Shown: piece after piece, positions 45,921 to 58,087 of the stretch
Layout of the letters: each line of letters opens with the position of its first letter
Position numbering within the stretch: position 1 is the first letter of the stretch
Assembly: GCF_000743705.1 (NCBI RefSeq)
Contig: NZ_JQEZ01000001.1
Coordinates: 674,070-738,069, forward strand
DNA: 64,000 bases
Source of the DNA: Ruegeria halocynthiae
Lineage (GTDB): Bacteria; Pseudomonadota; Alphaproteobacteria; Rhodobacterales; Rhodobacteraceae
Reading direction: 5' to 3'
Translations under genes and position numbers: made by a program
Notes under the pieces: model-generated
What the model saw: only the letters and a program-made list of their open reading frames with translations
Told to the model about the DNA's origin: nothing
Database searches by the model: none

Positions 45921-47219
45921 TTACTCCGCTGCCATTGCACCCATGCGGCCCGATTTCTGGGCCTTGATGCGATCTTCGATTTCTTCGCGGAAATTGCGGA
46001 TAAGGCCCTGAATCGGCCAGGCCGCCGCGTCACCAAGAGCACAGATTGTGTGACCTTCGACCTGTTTGGTCACATCGAACAACATGTCGATCTCTTCCGG
46101 CTCCGCCTCGCCGCGCACAAGACGGTCCATTACCCGCATCATCCAGCCGGTGCCTTCACGGCACGGCGTACACTGGCCACAGCTTTCGTGCTTGTAGAAT
46201 TTCGAAAGCCGCCAGATCGCCTTGATGATGTCGGTGGATTTGTCCATCACGATCACCGCTGCCGTCCCCAGGCCCGAGCCCAGATCGTTGCGCAAGTAAT
46301 CGAAATCCATGATCGCATCGCGCATGTTTTCACCGCGCACGCATGGCACCGACGATCCACCGGGGATCACCGCCAGCAGGTTGTCCCAGCCGCCGCGAAT
46401 ACCGCCGCAATGCGTCTCGATCAGATCTTCGAACGAAATCGACATCGCCTCTTCGACGACGCAGGGGGTGTTCACATGGCCCGAGATCGCAAACAGCTTG
46501 GTGCCCGCGTTGTTCTGACGGCCAAAACCTGCGAACCAATCGGCCCCGCGCCGCAGGATCGTCGGCACAACGGCGATTGATTCCACGTTGTTCACCGTGG
46601 TCGGACAGCCATAAAGACCCGCCCCCGCAGGGAAAGGCGGCTTCATGCGTGGCATACCCTTCTTGCCCTCAAGGCTTTCGATCAGCGCGGTTTCTTCACC
46701 GCAAATGTACGCCCCTGCCCCATGATGCAGGAACAGGTCGAAATCCCAGCCAGAGCCAGCCGCGTTCTTACCCAACAGCCCCGAGTCGTACGCCTCATCA
46801 ATCGCGGCTTGCAGCGCCTCACGCTCGCGGATGTACTCGCCGCGCAGGTAGATATAGCAGGTATGCGCATTCATCGCGAAAGACGCGATCAGGCAACCCT
46901 CGATCAACGTGTGCGGATCATGGCGCATGATCTCGCGGTCCTTGCAAGTTCCGGGTTCGGATTCATCTGCGTTTACCACCAGATACGCCGGGCGACCGTC
47001 GCTTTCCTTGGGCATGAACGACCACTTCAATCCGGTCGGGAAGCCCGCACCACCACGACCACGCAGCCCCGAATCCTTCATCGTCTGGATGATCCAGTCG
47101 CGCCCGTTTCCAATCAGGCCAGCAGTGCCGTCCCAATGCCCCCGGGCTTGCGCGCCTTTCAACGTGCGCTCATGCATCCCGTAGATGTTGGTAAAGATCC
47201 GGTCCTGATCCTTCAGCAT
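45921..47219 (-). CDS. nuoF: NADH-quinone oxidoreductase subunit F
   Basis: A 432-residue subunit that binds NADH, FMN and the N3 cluster. [16 protein letters not shown] is the FMN/NADH site and [14 protein letters not shown] holds three of the four N3 cysteines, with the fourth in [16 protein letters not shown] at 47219 matches the family start ([11 protein letters not shown]); the upstream extension is spurious. Confidence 0.96.
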   Translation of the reverse strand: MLKDQDRIFTNIYGMHERTLKGAQARGHWDGTAGLIGNGRDWIIQTMKDSGLRGRGGAGFPTGLKWSFMPKESDGRPAYLVVNADESEPGTCKDREIMRHDPHTLIEGCLIASFAMNAHTCYIYLRGEYIREREALQAAIDEAYDSGLLGKNAAGSGWDFDLFLHHGAGAYICGEETALIESLEGKKGMPRMKPPFPAGAGLYGCPTTVNNVESIAVVPTILRRGADWFAGFGRQNNAGTKLFAISGHVNTPCVVEEAMSISFEDLIETHCGGIRGGWDNLLAVIPGGSSVPCVRGENMRDAIMDFDYLRNDLGSGLGTAAVIVMDKSTDIIKAIWRLSKFYKHESCGQCTPCREGTGWMMRVMDRLVRGEAEPEEIDMLFDVTKQVEGHTICALGDAAAWPIQGLIRNFREEIEDRIKAQKSGRMGAMAAE

Positions 47220-47226
47220 CGCTAGC

Positions 47227-47454
47227 TTACCTTTGGCTATCCTGGCGCATGCGCCAGAGTTGAAAAATGTTGACGCCCGCATAAATGAATCCTGCCAGAG
47301 CGGCAAAATCAAACAGCAGCGCATGGCGCGCCGACAATTCCAACGCGGGGCCGATAAACAGGTTCATGGCGAGCCAAATCAGCATGGTCACAGCGATGAC
47401 CACCCCGATATGTCGGCCCTTTCGGGCTATGGCCTGTTCTGTGTCCTTGTCCAT
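47227..47454 (-). CDS. DUF5337 family two-helix membrane protein
   Basis: A 75-residue protein with two hydrophobic helices (about residues 16-36 and 45-63), between nuoE and nuoF. It matches DUF5337, a family of Rhodobacteraceae nuo operons. It lies 33 bp after nuoE and 7 bp before nuoF. Function unknown; with its conserved place it may be a small accessory subunit or assembly factor. Confidence 0.8.
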   Translation of the reverse strand: MDKDTEQAIARKGRHIGVVIAVTMLIWLAMNLFIGPALELSARHALLFDFAALAGFIYAGVNIFQLWRMRQDSQR

Positions 47455-47487
47455 CTCACCTTGATGCCCGAATGGGCACCATCTTTC

Positions 47488-48594
47488 TTAGTCTTCGTAA
47501 GTGCCGTCTTCCTTGGCACGTTTGGCGAATTCGGTTTCTTCACCTGCCGCCAGTTTAGCGGCCTGTTCCAGCCAGCCGTCCCGTTCGATCCGGCCCTTGA
47601 ACTTCAGCCGCGCATCAACCCAGGCCACGTTTTCGGGCGCCCAGGCTGCGATTTGATCATAGTGATAGAACCCCAGCTCGTTCAGCGTCTGCTCTAGCTT
47701 GGGGCCAACACCTTTTAACAGCTTCAGGTCATCGGGCTTGCCATCCCGCGCACTGGTCAGCGTTTCCGGCTGGCTTTCGCCAGCTTCGGCCTTTTTGGCC
47801 TCTTCCGCCTGTTTCACTGCGGGTTTGGCGGGTGCCGGGGCCTTGGGGGGCTGCGGAGCTGTCTGCGTGGCCGCAGCCTTGCCGTCTTTACCCAGCCACG
47901 GGGTCAGGATCGGCACCTCGGTTCCGTCAATCCGCTTGACTGTATCACCCAGATCGGTCGCCAGATCGACACTTGCATTGTATTTGGGTTTTCCCGCGTC
48001 ATGTTCGACCAGACTGGTCAGCCCGTTCAGTGGCTCTGCCGCATAGCGCCCGTTCTGCGGGCCGGGCACCGGTACTTTGCCCGCCGCCAGATCGTCGATG
48101 ATCTTACCGAAACTTTCGGCCGTCAGGTCTTCGTAATAGTCCTTGCCGATTTGCGCCATCGGCGCGTTGGAGCACGACCCCAAACACTCAACCTCTTCCC
48201 AGCTCAGCTTGCCGTCGTCGGAAAGGGCATGGGGTTTCGCGGCAATCTTTTCCTTGCAGACCGCGATCAGGTCTTCTGCGCCGCAGATCATGCAGGACGT
48301 GGTGCCACAAACCTGAATATGCGCAACGGACCCAACCGGTTGCAGCTGGAACATGAAATAGAACGAGGCCACTTCAAGCACGCGGATATAGGCCATGCCC
48401 AGCATGTCAGCGACAGATTCAATCGCCGGACGGCTCAGCCAGCCTTCTTGTTCCTGCGCGCGCCACAGCAGCGGGATAACCGCGCTGGCCTGACGGCCTT
48501 CGGGGAATTTGGTAATCTGCGCTTGGGCCCATTGCTGGTTCGCAGCGGTAAAGGCAAAGCTTTCGGGTTGTTCTGGGTGCAGACGGCGGAGCAT
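47488..48594 (-). CDS. nuoE: NADH-quinone oxidoreductase subunit E with C-terminal extension
   Basis: The N-terminal 200 residues or so are the thioredoxin-like 24-kDa subunit carrying 2Fe-2S cluster N1a (QVCGTTSC, then ECLGSC). After that the protein runs to 368 residues, against about 170-240 in many bacteria. An Ala/Pro/Lys linker (about 240-295) leads to a helix-hairpin-helix-like domain ([20 protein letters not shown], about 304-323). Similar extensions exist in related alphaproteobacteria. Its ATG overlaps the nuoD stop (TAATG). Confidence 0.94.
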   Translation of the reverse strand: MLRRLHPEQPESFAFTAANQQWAQAQITKFPEGRQASAVIPLLWRAQEQEGWLSRPAIESVADMLGMAYIRVLEVASFYFMFQLQPVGSVAHIQVCGTTSCMICGAEDLIAVCKEKIAAKPHALSDDGKLSWEEVECLGSCSNAPMAQIGKDYYEDLTAESFGKIIDDLAAGKVPVPGPQNGRYAAEPLNGLTSLVEHDAGKPKYNASVDLATDLGDTVKRIDGTEVPILTPWLGKDGKAAATQTAPQPPKAPAPAKPAVKQAEEAKKAEAGESQPETLTSARDGKPDDLKLLKGVGPKLEQTLNELGFYHYDQIAAWAPENVAWVDARLKFKGRIERDGWLEQAAKLAAGEETEFAKRAKEDGTYED

Positions 48595-49820
48595 TAGCGG
48601 TCAATCTCTCCAAATACGACATCCATGGTGCCGATGATGGCGGCAACGTCGGCCAGCTGGTGGCCCTTGGCAACGTGATCCATGGCTTGCAGGTGCAGGA
48701 ACCCAGGCGCGCGCAGTTTGGCGCGGTAGGGTTTGTTGGTGCCGTCGGCGACCAGATAGACGCCGAATTCGCCCTTGGGGGCTTCGACGGCGGCATAAAC
48801 CTCGCCGGCAGGGACGTGGAACCCTTCGGTGTACAGTTTGAAGTGATGGATCAGGCTTTCCATCGAGGTCTTCATGTCCGAGCGTTTCGGCGGGGTGATC
48901 TTGCCACGGGCCAGAACGTCACCGGGGCAGTCGCGAATCTTGGCGATGGCCTGACGGATGATATGCAGCGACTGGCGCATCTCTTCCATGCGCACCAGAT
49001 AGCGATCATAGCAGTCGCCGTTCTTGCCGACTGGAATCTGGAATTCAAACTCATCATAGCATTCATAGGGCTGCGCGCGGCGCAAATCCCAGGCCAAACC
49101 CGATCCGCGCACCATCACGCCCGAGAAACCGTATTTCTGAATGTCTTCCTCGGTCACCACACCAATATCAGCGTTACGCTGTTTGAAGATGCGGTTTTCG
49201 GTCAGCAGCCCGTCAATGTCGTCCATGACGGCCGGGAATTCGTGGCTCCAAGACTCGATATCGTCCAGCAGCTCGGGCGGCAGGTCCTGATGCACGCCAC
49301 CGGGGCGGAAATAAGCCGCGTGCAGGCGGGCACCGCAAGCGCGTTCATAGAACACCATCAGCTTTTCGCGTTCCTCGAACCCCCACAGTGGCGGGGTCAA
49401 CGCGCCGACGTCCATCGCCTGCGTGGTCACGTTCAGCAGGTGGTTCAGAATGCGCCCGATCTCAGAGTACAGCACCCGGATCAGCGAACCCCGGCGCGGC
49501 ACCTCGACCCCGGTCAGCTTTTCGATGGCCAGACACCAGGCATGTTCCTGATTCATCGGCGCCACGTAATCGAGACGGTCGAAATACGGCAGGTTTTGCA
49601 GATACGTCCGGCTTTCCATCAGCTTTTCGGTACCACGGTGCAGCAGGCCGATATGCGGATCGCAACGTTCGACGATCTCACCGTCCAGCTCAAGCACCAA
49701 ACGCAGAACGCCGTGCGCCGCAGGGTGTTGCGGGCCGAAGTTGATGTTGAAGTTGCGGATCTTCTGTTCTCCGCTCAGCGCGTCCGTGCTGCCGTCATCG
49801 TATTTGGAGCCGTCCATCAT
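48594..49820 (-). CDS. nuoD: NADH-quinone oxidoreductase subunit D
   Basis: A 408-residue 49-kDa subunit that forms the quinone pocket with NuoB. The conserved [13 protein letters not shown] near the N-terminus includes the quinone-site histidine, and the C-terminal DVVFGEIDR is typical. Its start overlaps the stop of the 76-codon gene (ATGATG, either ATG). Confidence 0.96.
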   Translation of the reverse strand: MMDGSKYDDGSTDALSGEQKIRNFNINFGPQHPAAHGVLRLVLELDGEIVERCDPHIGLLHRGTEKLMESRTYLQNLPYFDRLDYVAPMNQEHAWCLAIEKLTGVEVPRRGSLIRVLYSEIGRILNHLLNVTTQAMDVGALTPPLWGFEEREKLMVFYERACGARLHAAYFRPGGVHQDLPPELLDDIESWSHEFPAVMDDIDGLLTENRIFKQRNADIGVVTEEDIQKYGFSGVMVRGSGLAWDLRRAQPYECYDEFEFQIPVGKNGDCYDRYLVRMEEMRQSLHIIRQAIAKIRDCPGDVLARGKITPPKRSDMKTSMESLIHHFKLYTEGFHVPAGEVYAAVEAPKGEFGVYLVADGTNKPYRAKLRAPGFLHLQAMDHVAKGHQLADVAAIIGTMDVVFGEIDR

Positions 49821-50047
49821 AGTCTCTCAATTCGTTTTCGATGAAGCATCAACATCGCAATCAGACAATACGCTGGTAAGGCAACCATCGGCATAAACCC
49901 CAAGAATGCCATCCAAACAGGATACTTCAACTCGCGCAGACAGAACGCCATTCCTAGAACGCCGCTCAGGCTAAGCCCCCAGAGCAACCAAGGACTAAAG
50001 TCCTCAAAACTCCAGAACGCTTGGATCAAGGTTGTCGGATCTGTCAA
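49817..50047 (-). CDS. Small membrane protein between nuoC and nuoD (76 residues)
   Basis: A 76-residue protein with two to three hydrophobic helices (about residues 18-36 and 45-67) and a basic C-terminus (HRKRIERL). It starts with TTG at 50047, overlapping the stop of the 42-codon gene (TTGA), and its stop overlaps the nuoD ATG. I recognise no family. Coupling on both sides supports translation. Confidence 0.65.
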   Translation of the reverse strand: MTDPTTLIQAFWSFEDFSPWLLWGLSLSGVLGMAFCLRELKYPVWMAFLGFMPMVALPAYCLIAMLMLHRKRIERL

Positions 50048-50172
50048 CGACGTCCCCTCTCGTTCTTCTTCTTTTCGGCCCGAACCCGGACCTTTTCCGC
50101 CTCAAGCGCCTTGGCCGCAGCCCCGGCCAGCAGCACCCCCAGCGCGCCCAGAATGATCAACTCACCCATCAT
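50044..50172 (-). CDS. Very small membrane protein, 42 residues, in the nuoC-nuoD interval
   Basis: A 42-codon frame starting ATGATG at 50172 (or 50169). One hydrophobic helix (residues about 4-20, ELIILGALGVLLAGAAA) is followed by a very basic tail ending KKKNERGRR. The start lies one base after the stop of the preceding 57-codon gene, and its stop overlaps the next start. Positive-inside charge suggests the tail is cytoplasmic. No family known to me. Confidence 0.6.
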   Translation of the reverse strand: MMGELIILGALGVLLAGAAAKALEAEKVRVRAEKKKNERGRR

Positions 50173-50173
50173 C

Positions 50174-50347
50174 TCAGCGGCGCTCCAACTCTTGCAGCTT
50201 CAGCCCGACCCACCACAGCAACGCGATCGTGCCAAACGGGACCAGACAAAGAAGGCACCAGTATCTGTTGATCCCGAAAAACGGCAATATCTTCACCATC
50301 GGAATGATGGTCAGCGCAGATAGGATCAGCCACCAGATGCCACCCAT
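50174..50347 (-). CDS. Small membrane protein, 57 residues, directly after nuoC
   Basis: A 57-codon frame whose ATG at 50347 overlaps the nuoC stop in TAATG. It encodes two hydrophobic helices rich in tryptophan (GGIWWLILSALTIIP and WCLLCLVPFGTIALLWW) joined by a short loop, ending LQELERR. The CLLC pair sits within the second helix. Coupled position and typical small-membrane-protein composition make it likely real. No family recognised. Confidence 0.62.
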   Translation of the reverse strand: MGGIWWLILSALTIIPMVKILPFFGINRYWCLLCLVPFGTIALLWWVGLKLQELERR

Positions 50348-50955
50348 TACTCAGACTCCTGCTTTTCATCCCCCGGCAGAATGTAATTCGCGCCTTCCCA
50401 AGGGGACATGAAATCAAACTGACGGTATTCCTGCACAAGACTTACAGGTTCGTAGACCACGCGCTTTTGCGCTTCGTCGTATCGGACCTCGGTATAGCCG
50501 GTGGTCGGGAAATCCTTGCGCAGCGGATAGCCACGGAACCCATAGTCGGTCAGAATGCGCCGCAAATCCGGATGGCCCGAGAACAGGATGCCGAACATGT
50601 CGAACACCTCACGCTCGAACCAGTTGGCCGAGGGGTGCACATCGACGAGCGAGGGAACCATATCTTCTTCGCGGATCGACACCCGCAGGCGGACGCGCTG
50701 GTTCTGATACATCGACAGGAAGTGATAAACCACGTCGAACCGTTTCGCCCGTTCCGGGTAGTCGACGCCGGTGATGTCCACCAAGGACGAGAACTGGCAA
50801 TTGCGATCAGATTTCAGAAACTCGACAAATTCCACAAGGTTTGACGGGGCGACATCGACGTTCAGCTCGTCCAGGGTGACATCCCAGGACAAGACGCAAT
50901 CGGCCCGCTTCAGCTCCAGCTGTGCGCCGAGTTCTTTGAGTGCTTCGCTCATCAA
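50347..50955 (-). CDS. nuoC: NADH-quinone oxidoreductase subunit C
   Basis: A 202-residue 30-kDa subunit of the peripheral arm, a separate gene rather than the nuoCD fusion of enterics. The conserved segment [25 protein letters not shown] and the signature [31 protein letters not shown] are both clear. It follows nuoB by 9 bp. Confidence 0.96.
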   Translation of the reverse strand: MMSEALKELGAQLELKRADCVLSWDVTLDELNVDVAPSNLVEFVEFLKSDRNCQFSSLVDITGVDYPERAKRFDVVYHFLSMYQNQRVRLRVSIREEDMVPSLVDVHPSANWFEREVFDMFGILFSGHPDLRRILTDYGFRGYPLRKDFPTTGYTEVRYDEAQKRVVYEPVSLVQEYRQFDFMSPWEGANYILPGDEKQESE

Positions 50956-50964
50956 CTCTCTCCC

Positions 50965-51489
50965 TCAGCGTACGATGGTGCCGGTGCGGCGGATTTTGCG
51001 CTGCAACTGCATCAGACCATACAGCAGCGCCTCAGCCGTCGGAGGGCAGCCGGGCACGTAGATGTCGACGGGGACGATGCGATCACATCCGCGGACGACG
51101 GAATAGGAATAGTGGTAATAGCCACCACCATTGGCGCAGGACCCCATCGAGATCACATAGCGCGGCTCGGGCATCTGGTCGTAAACCTTGCGCAGCGCCG
51201 GGGCCATCTTGTTGGTCAGCGTTCCCGCCACGATCATCACGTCCGACTGGCGTGGCGAGGCGCGCGGGGCGATGCCAAACCGTTCCGCATCGTAACGCGG
51301 CATCGAGGTGTGCATCATCTCAACCGCGCAGCAGGCCAGACCAAAGGTCATCCAGTGCAGCGACCCGGTACGGGCCCAGTTGATGATATCCTCGGTCGAG
51401 GTCAGCAGGAAACCCTTGTCCTGCAACTCGGCATTCAGGGCCTGGGTGGCGACTTCTTTGTCGACGCCGGCGGTGTTTGCACCCGTCAT
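50965..51489 (-). CDS. nuoB: NADH-quinone oxidoreductase subunit B
   Basis: A 174-residue subunit carrying cluster N2, which passes electrons to quinone. The unusual tandem cysteines are in [11 protein letters not shown], with the others in [10 protein letters not shown] and [11 protein letters not shown]. The ATG at 51489 overlaps the nuoA stop (TGATG) and gives the family N-terminus MTGANTAG; upstream in-frame ATGs at 51498 and 51519 are less likely. Confidence 0.96.
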   Translation of the reverse strand: MTGANTAGVDKEVATQALNAELQDKGFLLTSTEDIINWARTGSLHWMTFGLACCAVEMMHTSMPRYDAERFGIAPRASPRQSDVMIVAGTLTNKMAPALRKVYDQMPEPRYVISMGSCANGGGYYHYSYSVVRGCDRIVPVDIYVPGCPPTAEALLYGLMQLQRKIRRTGTIVR

Positions 51490-51854
51490 CACTCCCATTC
51501 CAGGGCCCCCTTCTTCCATTCATAGGCAAAGCCGATGGTCAGAACGCCCAGGAACACAATCATGGACCAGAAGCCCACATCGCTGATGTCCTTGAAGCCG
51601 ACGGCCCAGGGGAACAGAAACGCGATTTCCAGATCGAAGATGATGAAGAGAATCGCGACCAGATAGAACCGGACGTCGAATTTCATCCGTGCATCATCGA
51701 ACGCGTTGAAACCGCATTCATATGCGCTGACCTTTTCAGGGTCGGGGTTACGGACGGCCAGTATGACTGCCGCCAGAATCAGGACGATTCCAAGGCCGAC
51801 AGCAACGGCCAGAAACACCAGGATCGGGAGATATTCCCGCAACAGGTCTTCCAC
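51489..51854 (-). CDS. nuoA: NADH-quinone oxidoreductase subunit A
   Basis: A 121-residue, three-helix membrane subunit. The loop [21 protein letters not shown], which includes the cysteine exposed in the deactive form of related enzymes, is conserved. GTG at 51854 has an AAGGAG site 6 bp upstream; the open frame to 51899 is not used. It is the first gene of the nuo operon. Confidence 0.95.
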   Translation of the reverse strand: MEDLLREYLPILVFLAVAVGLGIVLILAAVILAVRNPDPEKVSAYECGFNAFDDARMKFDVRFYLVAILFIIFDLEIAFLFPWAVGFKDISDVGFWSMIVFLGVLTIGFAYEWKKGALEWE

Positions 51855-51919
51855 GAATAGCTCCTTTCCTGCGCATACCCCAAATGGGAGCGCCGTCAAT
51901 TGGCGTGTTGACTGGACAT

Positions 51920-51948
51920 TCTCTATCCCCGCCGGGTCAGAGGGTCAA
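51920..51948 (-). promoter_or_regulatory. Candidate sigma-70 promoter of the nuo operon
   Basis: On the minus strand TTGACC (51948-51943) and TAGAGA (51925-51920) are spaced by 17 bp, about 65 bp upstream of the nuoA GTG. It resembles a housekeeping promoter. No other promoter-like pair of comparable quality was seen between liuC and nuoA. Confidence 0.5.
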
Positions 51949-51997
51949 CCGAACACAAACGCGCAGAGGGCTATTATTCCGCTTGCCAAGACACACA

Positions 51998-52031
51998 GCC
52001 CCGGCAAGGTGATTCCATTCGCAGCCGGGGC
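51998..52031 (-). terminator. Possible terminator between liuC and nuoA
   Basis: GCCCCGGC (51998-52005) and GCCGGGGC (52024-52031) form a perfect 8-bp stem with an 18-nt loop, just after the liuC stop. Read leftwards it is followed by a T/G mixture, not a clean T run, so it is a weak candidate. Confidence 0.45.
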
Positions 52032-52042
52032 GTGGTTATCGT

Positions 52043-52837
52043 CTAAACCTTACTATTCCATGCAGGTTTTCGCTTGTCGAAGAAGGCATCGATTCCCTCT
52101 CGGGCCTCATCAGTTTCCCAACGATTCACCAACGCGCGGATCGTCTGATCAATCACGGCATCGTCAATGCGGGGCCCCAGCGTCCGCACCAAACCCTTGG
52201 CCGAGGCAACGGCCCCCGGCGCGCAGGACAGGTACGGCAGAACTTCGGCTTCGACCGCATCAGCCAGATCGCTGGCCGGAACAGCCCGCACCAAAAGCCC
52301 AAGGCCAACCGCTTCGCCCGCATCAAACAATCGGGCCGACATAAAGACCCGCCGCGCGCGCGCCTCGCCCATACGGGCGATGACATACGGCCCGATCGTG
52401 GCCGGGATCAGGCCCAGCCGCGTCTCGGTCAGGCCCATTTTCAGGGTTTCCACACCAATGGCCACATCACAAACCGAAGCCAGCCCGACGCCGCCCCCAA
52501 AGGCGTTCCCCTGAAGTGCACCGATCAGGGGTTTGGGCAGCGTATTCAAAGCCTGCAACATCTCGGCCAGCTTGCGCGCCTCGACAAAGCGGGTATCGGG
52601 GTCCGCCGCCATCTGATCCCGCATCCAGCCCAGATCGCCCCCGGCGCAAAAGGTCTGACCTGCGCCAGTCAGGACCACGGCGCGCACCGTATCGTCCGCC
52701 CCCAGCTGCGCAGCCGCCTGGGTCAGCTCTGCGATCATCAGAGCCGACATGGCGTTGTGCTTTTCCGCGCGGTCAAGGGTCAGCGTCGCCACCCCGCGCG
52801 CATCCGTCGTCACCGAGATCGTTTGAAACATGTTCAT
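52043..52837 (-). CDS. liuC: Methylglutaconyl-CoA hydratase (enoyl-CoA hydratase family)
   Basis: A 264-residue crotonase-fold enzyme. The oxyanion-hole segments are KHNAMSALM and GAGQTFCAGGDLGWM, and catalytic glutamates are placed as in LiuC/AUH proteins (GNAFGGGVGLASVCDVAIG). In leucine breakdown it hydrates 3-methylglutaconyl-CoA to HMG-CoA. It starts 3 bp after liuE, which makes the specific role likely. Confidence 0.88.
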   Translation of the reverse strand: MNMFQTISVTTDARGVATLTLDRAEKHNAMSALMIAELTQAAAQLGADDTVRAVVLTGAGQTFCAGGDLGWMRDQMAADPDTRFVEARKLAEMLQALNTLPKPLIGALQGNAFGGGVGLASVCDVAIGVETLKMGLTETRLGLIPATIGPYVIARMGEARARRVFMSARLFDAGEAVGLGLLVRAVPASDLADAVEAEVLPYLSCAPGAVASAKGLVRTLGPRIDDAVIDQTIRALVNRWETDEAREGIDAFFDKRKPAWNSKV

Positions 52838-52840
52838 TCC

Positions 52841-53695
52841 TTAGTCCGCCCGCATGTCCCGTGCCATTTGCGCGGCTTCTTCCACAATCGCCAGATCCAA
52901 CCCGGTTTCATATCCAAGCCGCTCCAGGTGCGCCACCGCAGCCTCGGTGGCGACATTCCCGGCCGCACCAGGCGCATAGGGGCACCCGCCCAAACCGCCA
53001 ACCGCCGCGTCGAAGGTGCGCACCCCCAACGCCAGCGCCGCGTCGATATTGTCGATGGCACGCCCGTTGGTGTCGTGGAAATGGCCCGCCAGACGGGTCA
53101 CTGGCACACGCTCGCGCACCGCCAGCAGCATATGGGCGATTTTATCCGGCGTCCCTTGTCCAATCGTGTCGCCCAAAGAGACCTCGTAACACCCGAGCGA
53201 GAACAGCTGATCCGCAATCTCGGCCACTTTTTCGGGGGATGTCGGACCGTCATAGGGGCAATCGGTGACGCAGGACACATATCCGCGAACCGGCAAGTCA
53301 ATATGGCGCGCGGCCTCAAGGATGGGGGTAAACCGTTCGATGGATTCGGCAATCGTCGCGTTGATATTGGCCTTGGAAAACCCTTCCGAGGCTGACGCGA
53401 ATACGGCAATCTCATCAGCCTTGGCCGTCAGGGCGTCCTGATAACCGCGCATGTTCGGCGTCAGCGCGCCATAGCGCACCCCACCGGCCCGTGTAATCCC
53501 GGCCAGCACATCCGCGCTGCCAGCCATTTGCGGCACCCATTTGGGTGAGACAAAGCTGGCCACCTCGATCCGGTTGAACCCGGCGCGGGACAGGCAATCG
53601 ACCAGAGCCACCTTTTCGGCCACCGGAATCGCGCGCTGTTCATTCTGCAACCCGTCGCGCGGACCTACCTCAAAAATTTCGACCCGATCATTCAT
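52841..53695 (-). CDS. liuE: Hydroxymethylglutaryl-CoA lyase
   Basis: A 284-residue TIM-barrel lyase that cleaves HMG-CoA to acetoacetate and acetyl-CoA, the last step of leucine catabolism. GPRDGLQNE is the N-terminal metal/substrate site, SLGDTIGQGTP follows, HFHDTNG holds the metal histidines and GGLGGCPYAPGA the catalytic cysteine loop. It is 66 bp after liuD. Confidence 0.94.
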   Translation of the reverse strand: MNDRVEIFEVGPRDGLQNEQRAIPVAEKVALVDCLSRAGFNRIEVASFVSPKWVPQMAGSADVLAGITRAGGVRYGALTPNMRGYQDALTAKADEIAVFASASEGFSKANINATIAESIERFTPILEAARHIDLPVRGYVSCVTDCPYDGPTSPEKVAEIADQLFSLGCYEVSLGDTIGQGTPDKIAHMLLAVRERVPVTRLAGHFHDTNGRAIDNIDAALALGVRTFDAAVGGLGGCPYAPGAAGNVATEAAVAHLERLGYETGLDLAIVEEAAQMARDMRAD

Positions 53696-53761
53696 GCCTG
53701 CGCCCTTCCCTGTTTGCTGCTTTCAAACTGACTGTGCCACGTTGTGCGGGATCGGGACAGG

Positions 53762-55690
<1,929 letters not shown>

Positions 55691-55736
55691 CGGCAACCCC
55701 TTGCATTCCGAAAATTGTCCCGTCACGTTCCGAGGC

Positions 55737-56459
55737 ATGAGTGATGACATTTACGATCCCGATTTTGTAGCAGGTGTCTTTGACAGATGCTCTGGTGCCT
55801 ACCGCAACTGGAGCGCGGTCGCGTCTTTTGGGATCATTCGTTCGTGGCGGCGCGCCTGCATAAACGGCCTTAACCTGCCCGCTGAAACAACGGCTATCGG
55901 CGTAGATTTGATGGCGGGAACAGGCGAAGCGTGGCCACATTTGTTTGCCAGATTTCCTCTCGTGCAGAACATCACGGCCATTGACATCAGCCCTGGAATG
56001 CACCGGCAAGCAATTGACAGGCTGCACAAAGATCGGGAAGACCGCATTACCCATCTTTGCTCCAACATGCTGGAAACCAACCTTCCGAGCGACTCCGCCG
56101 AGTTTGCGATTTCCACATTTGGCCTCAAGACATTCAATGCCCAGCAACATGCGGTTTTTGCCGCTCAGTTGAAGCGTATACTGAAACCCGGAGCACCCTT
56201 TTCCTTGATCGAAGCGACCGATCCAATTGGTTGGTCTTTTCGCCCACTGTATCGGTTCTACCTTGATGGTGTTTTGCCGCAGGTCGAGCGGTTTTTTCTG
56301 AACGGCGCGCAGGATTTTACGATGATCGGCGCGTATACACGTAATTTCGGAACTGGCCGCACGGTGCTGCTGGCGCTCAGGTCGGTTGGCTTGTCTGTCG
56401 ACGTCAAATATTTTGTCGGAGGCAGCGCGGTACGTTTTTCTGGCTTCAAACCAAAATAG
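55737..56459 (+). CDS. SAM-dependent methyltransferase inserted in the leucine cluster
   Basis: A 240-residue class I methyltransferase of the UbiE-like type. The SAM motif VDLMAGTGEAWPHLFAR (about residues 50-65) and motif post-I ITAIDISPGM are clear, with a C-terminal half typical of small-molecule enzymes. It runs against the liu genes and separates liuB from liuD, with only 46 bp to liuD and 11 bp to liuB. By eye it is AT-richer than its neighbours, suggesting acquisition. The ATG at 55737 has GAGG very close upstream, so the exact start is uncertain. Substrate unknown. Confidence 0.8.
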   Translation: MSDDIYDPDFVAGVFDRCSGAYRNWSAVASFGIIRSWRRACINGLNLPAETTAIGVDLMAGTGEAWPHLFARFPLVQNITAIDISPGMHRQAIDRLHKDREDRITHLCSNMLETNLPSDSAEFAISTFGLKTFNAQQHAVFAAQLKRILKPGAPFSLIEATDPIGWSFRPLYRFYLDGVLPQVERFFLNGAQDFTMIGAYTRNFGTGRTVLLALRSVGLSVDVKYFVGGSAVRFSGFKPK

Positions 56460-56470
56460 ATCAGCCATCG

Positions 56471-58075
56471 CTACATCCTGAACACGCCGAAACGTGTCTC
56501 CTCAATCGGGGCGTTCAGCGCGGTGCTTAGGCTAAGGGCCAGCACCTCGCGGCTTTTGCGTGGGTCGATGATGCCGTCATCCCACATCCGCGCGGAGGCA
56601 TAAAGCGGGTGCGACTGTTCCTCGAACATCTCCAGCGTGGGGCGTTTGAAATCGGCCTCTTCTTCGGGCGACCACGTACCGCCCTGCCGCTCGATCCCGT
56701 CGCGTTTGACGGTGGCCAGCACACCTGCCGCCTGCTCACCGCCCATCACGGAAATCCGCGAGTTCGGCCAGGTCCACAGGAAGCGCGGCTGATAGGCCCG
56801 CCCGGCCATGCCGTAATTCCCGGCCCCGAATGAGCCGCCGACCAGCATGGTGATCTTGGGTACATTCGTCGTGGCCACCGCCGTCACCATCTTGGCCCCG
56901 TGCCGCGCGATCCCCTCGTTTTCGTACTTCCGCCCGACCATGAAGCCGGTGATGTTCTGCAGGAACACCAGCGGGATTTTGCGTTGCGAGCACAGTTCTA
57001 CAAAATGCGCACCCTTTTGCGCCGCCTCGGAAAACAGCACGCCGTTATTGGCGATGATCCCGACCGGGCAGCCTTTGACATGGGCGAACCCGGTCACCAG
57101 CGTCTCGCCAAAGCGCGGTTTGAATTCGTCAAAGCGCGAGCCATCGACCAGCCGCGCGATCACCTCGCGGATGTCATAGGGTGTACGCAGGTCCGCTGGG
57201 ACGACGCCCAGTATTTCCTCGGGGTCATAGGCCGGGTCTTCGGGGCTGGCCCAATCCACGGTCTGCGGCTTGCGCAGGTTCAGCGACTCGACCGCCCGCC
57301 GCGCCAATGCCAGCGCGTGGGCGTCATCCTCGGCCAGGTAATCGGCCACGCCGGACAGGCGCGTATGCACGTCTCCGCCGCCCAGATCCTCGGCGCTGAC
57401 CACCTCTCCGGTCGCGGCTTTCACCAGCGGGGGCCCTGCAAGAAAAATCGTTCCCTGATCGCGCACGATGATCGTCACATCCGACATCGCGGGCACATAG
57501 GCCCCGCCCGCCGTACACGAGCCCATCACCACGGCAATCTGAGCGATCCCCTTCGCGCTCATCCGGGCCTGATTATAGAAGATGCGGCCAAAGTGGTCGC
57601 GGTCGGGGAAAACCTCATCCTGATTGGGCAGGTTCGCACCACCGCTGTCGACCAGATAGATGCACGGAAGGTTGTTTTCTTCGGCAATCTCCTGCGCGCG
57701 CAGGTGTTTCTTGACCGACATCGGATAATAGGTGCCGCCCTTCACGGTGGCGTCGTTGCACACCACCATGACCTCGCGCCCCTGCACCCGGCCAATACCC
57801 GCGATAACTCCGGCACAAGGCGCGGCATCGCCATACATCCCATGCGCCGCCGTTGCCCCGATTTCCAGAAACGGAGACCCCGCATCCAACAGGTTCGCCA
57901 CCCGGCGCCGCGGCAGCATCTTGCCGCGCGATTCATGCCGTGCGCGGGATTTCTCGCCCCCGCCCATACGGGCCGCTTCGGCAGCGGTGGATATATGCGC
58001 CAATGCTTCGAGATGGGCGGTGCGGTTTGCTTTGAAGCCTTCAGAGGCAGGCATGGCTTTGGAATTGAGTTTCAT
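56471..58075 (-). CDS. liuB: Methylcrotonoyl-CoA carboxylase, carboxyltransferase beta subunit
   Basis: A 534-residue crotonase-superfamily carboxyltransferase. The N-terminal half binds acyl-CoA ([22 protein letters not shown]), and the C-terminal half holds the biotin site ([17 protein letters not shown]). It pairs with LiuD (53762), although a methyltransferase gene on the other strand now lies between them. It begins 12 bp after the exported-protein gene. Confidence 0.93.
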   Translation of the reverse strand: MKLNSKAMPASEGFKANRTAHLEALAHISTAAEAARMGGGEKSRARHESRGKMLPRRRVANLLDAGSPFLEIGATAAHGMYGDAAPCAGVIAGIGRVQGREVMVVCNDATVKGGTYYPMSVKKHLRAQEIAEENNLPCIYLVDSGGANLPNQDEVFPDRDHFGRIFYNQARMSAKGIAQIAVVMGSCTAGGAYVPAMSDVTIIVRDQGTIFLAGPPLVKAATGEVVSAEDLGGGDVHTRLSGVADYLAEDDAHALALARRAVESLNLRKPQTVDWASPEDPAYDPEEILGVVPADLRTPYDIREVIARLVDGSRFDEFKPRFGETLVTGFAHVKGCPVGIIANNGVLFSEAAQKGAHFVELCSQRKIPLVFLQNITGFMVGRKYENEGIARHGAKMVTAVATTNVPKITMLVGGSFGAGNYGMAGRAYQPRFLWTWPNSRISVMGGEQAAGVLATVKRDGIERQGGTWSPEEEADFKRPTLEMFEEQSHPLYASARMWDDGIIDPRKSREVLALSLSTALNAPIEETRFGVFRM

Positions 58076-58087
58076 TTCACCTATCCG

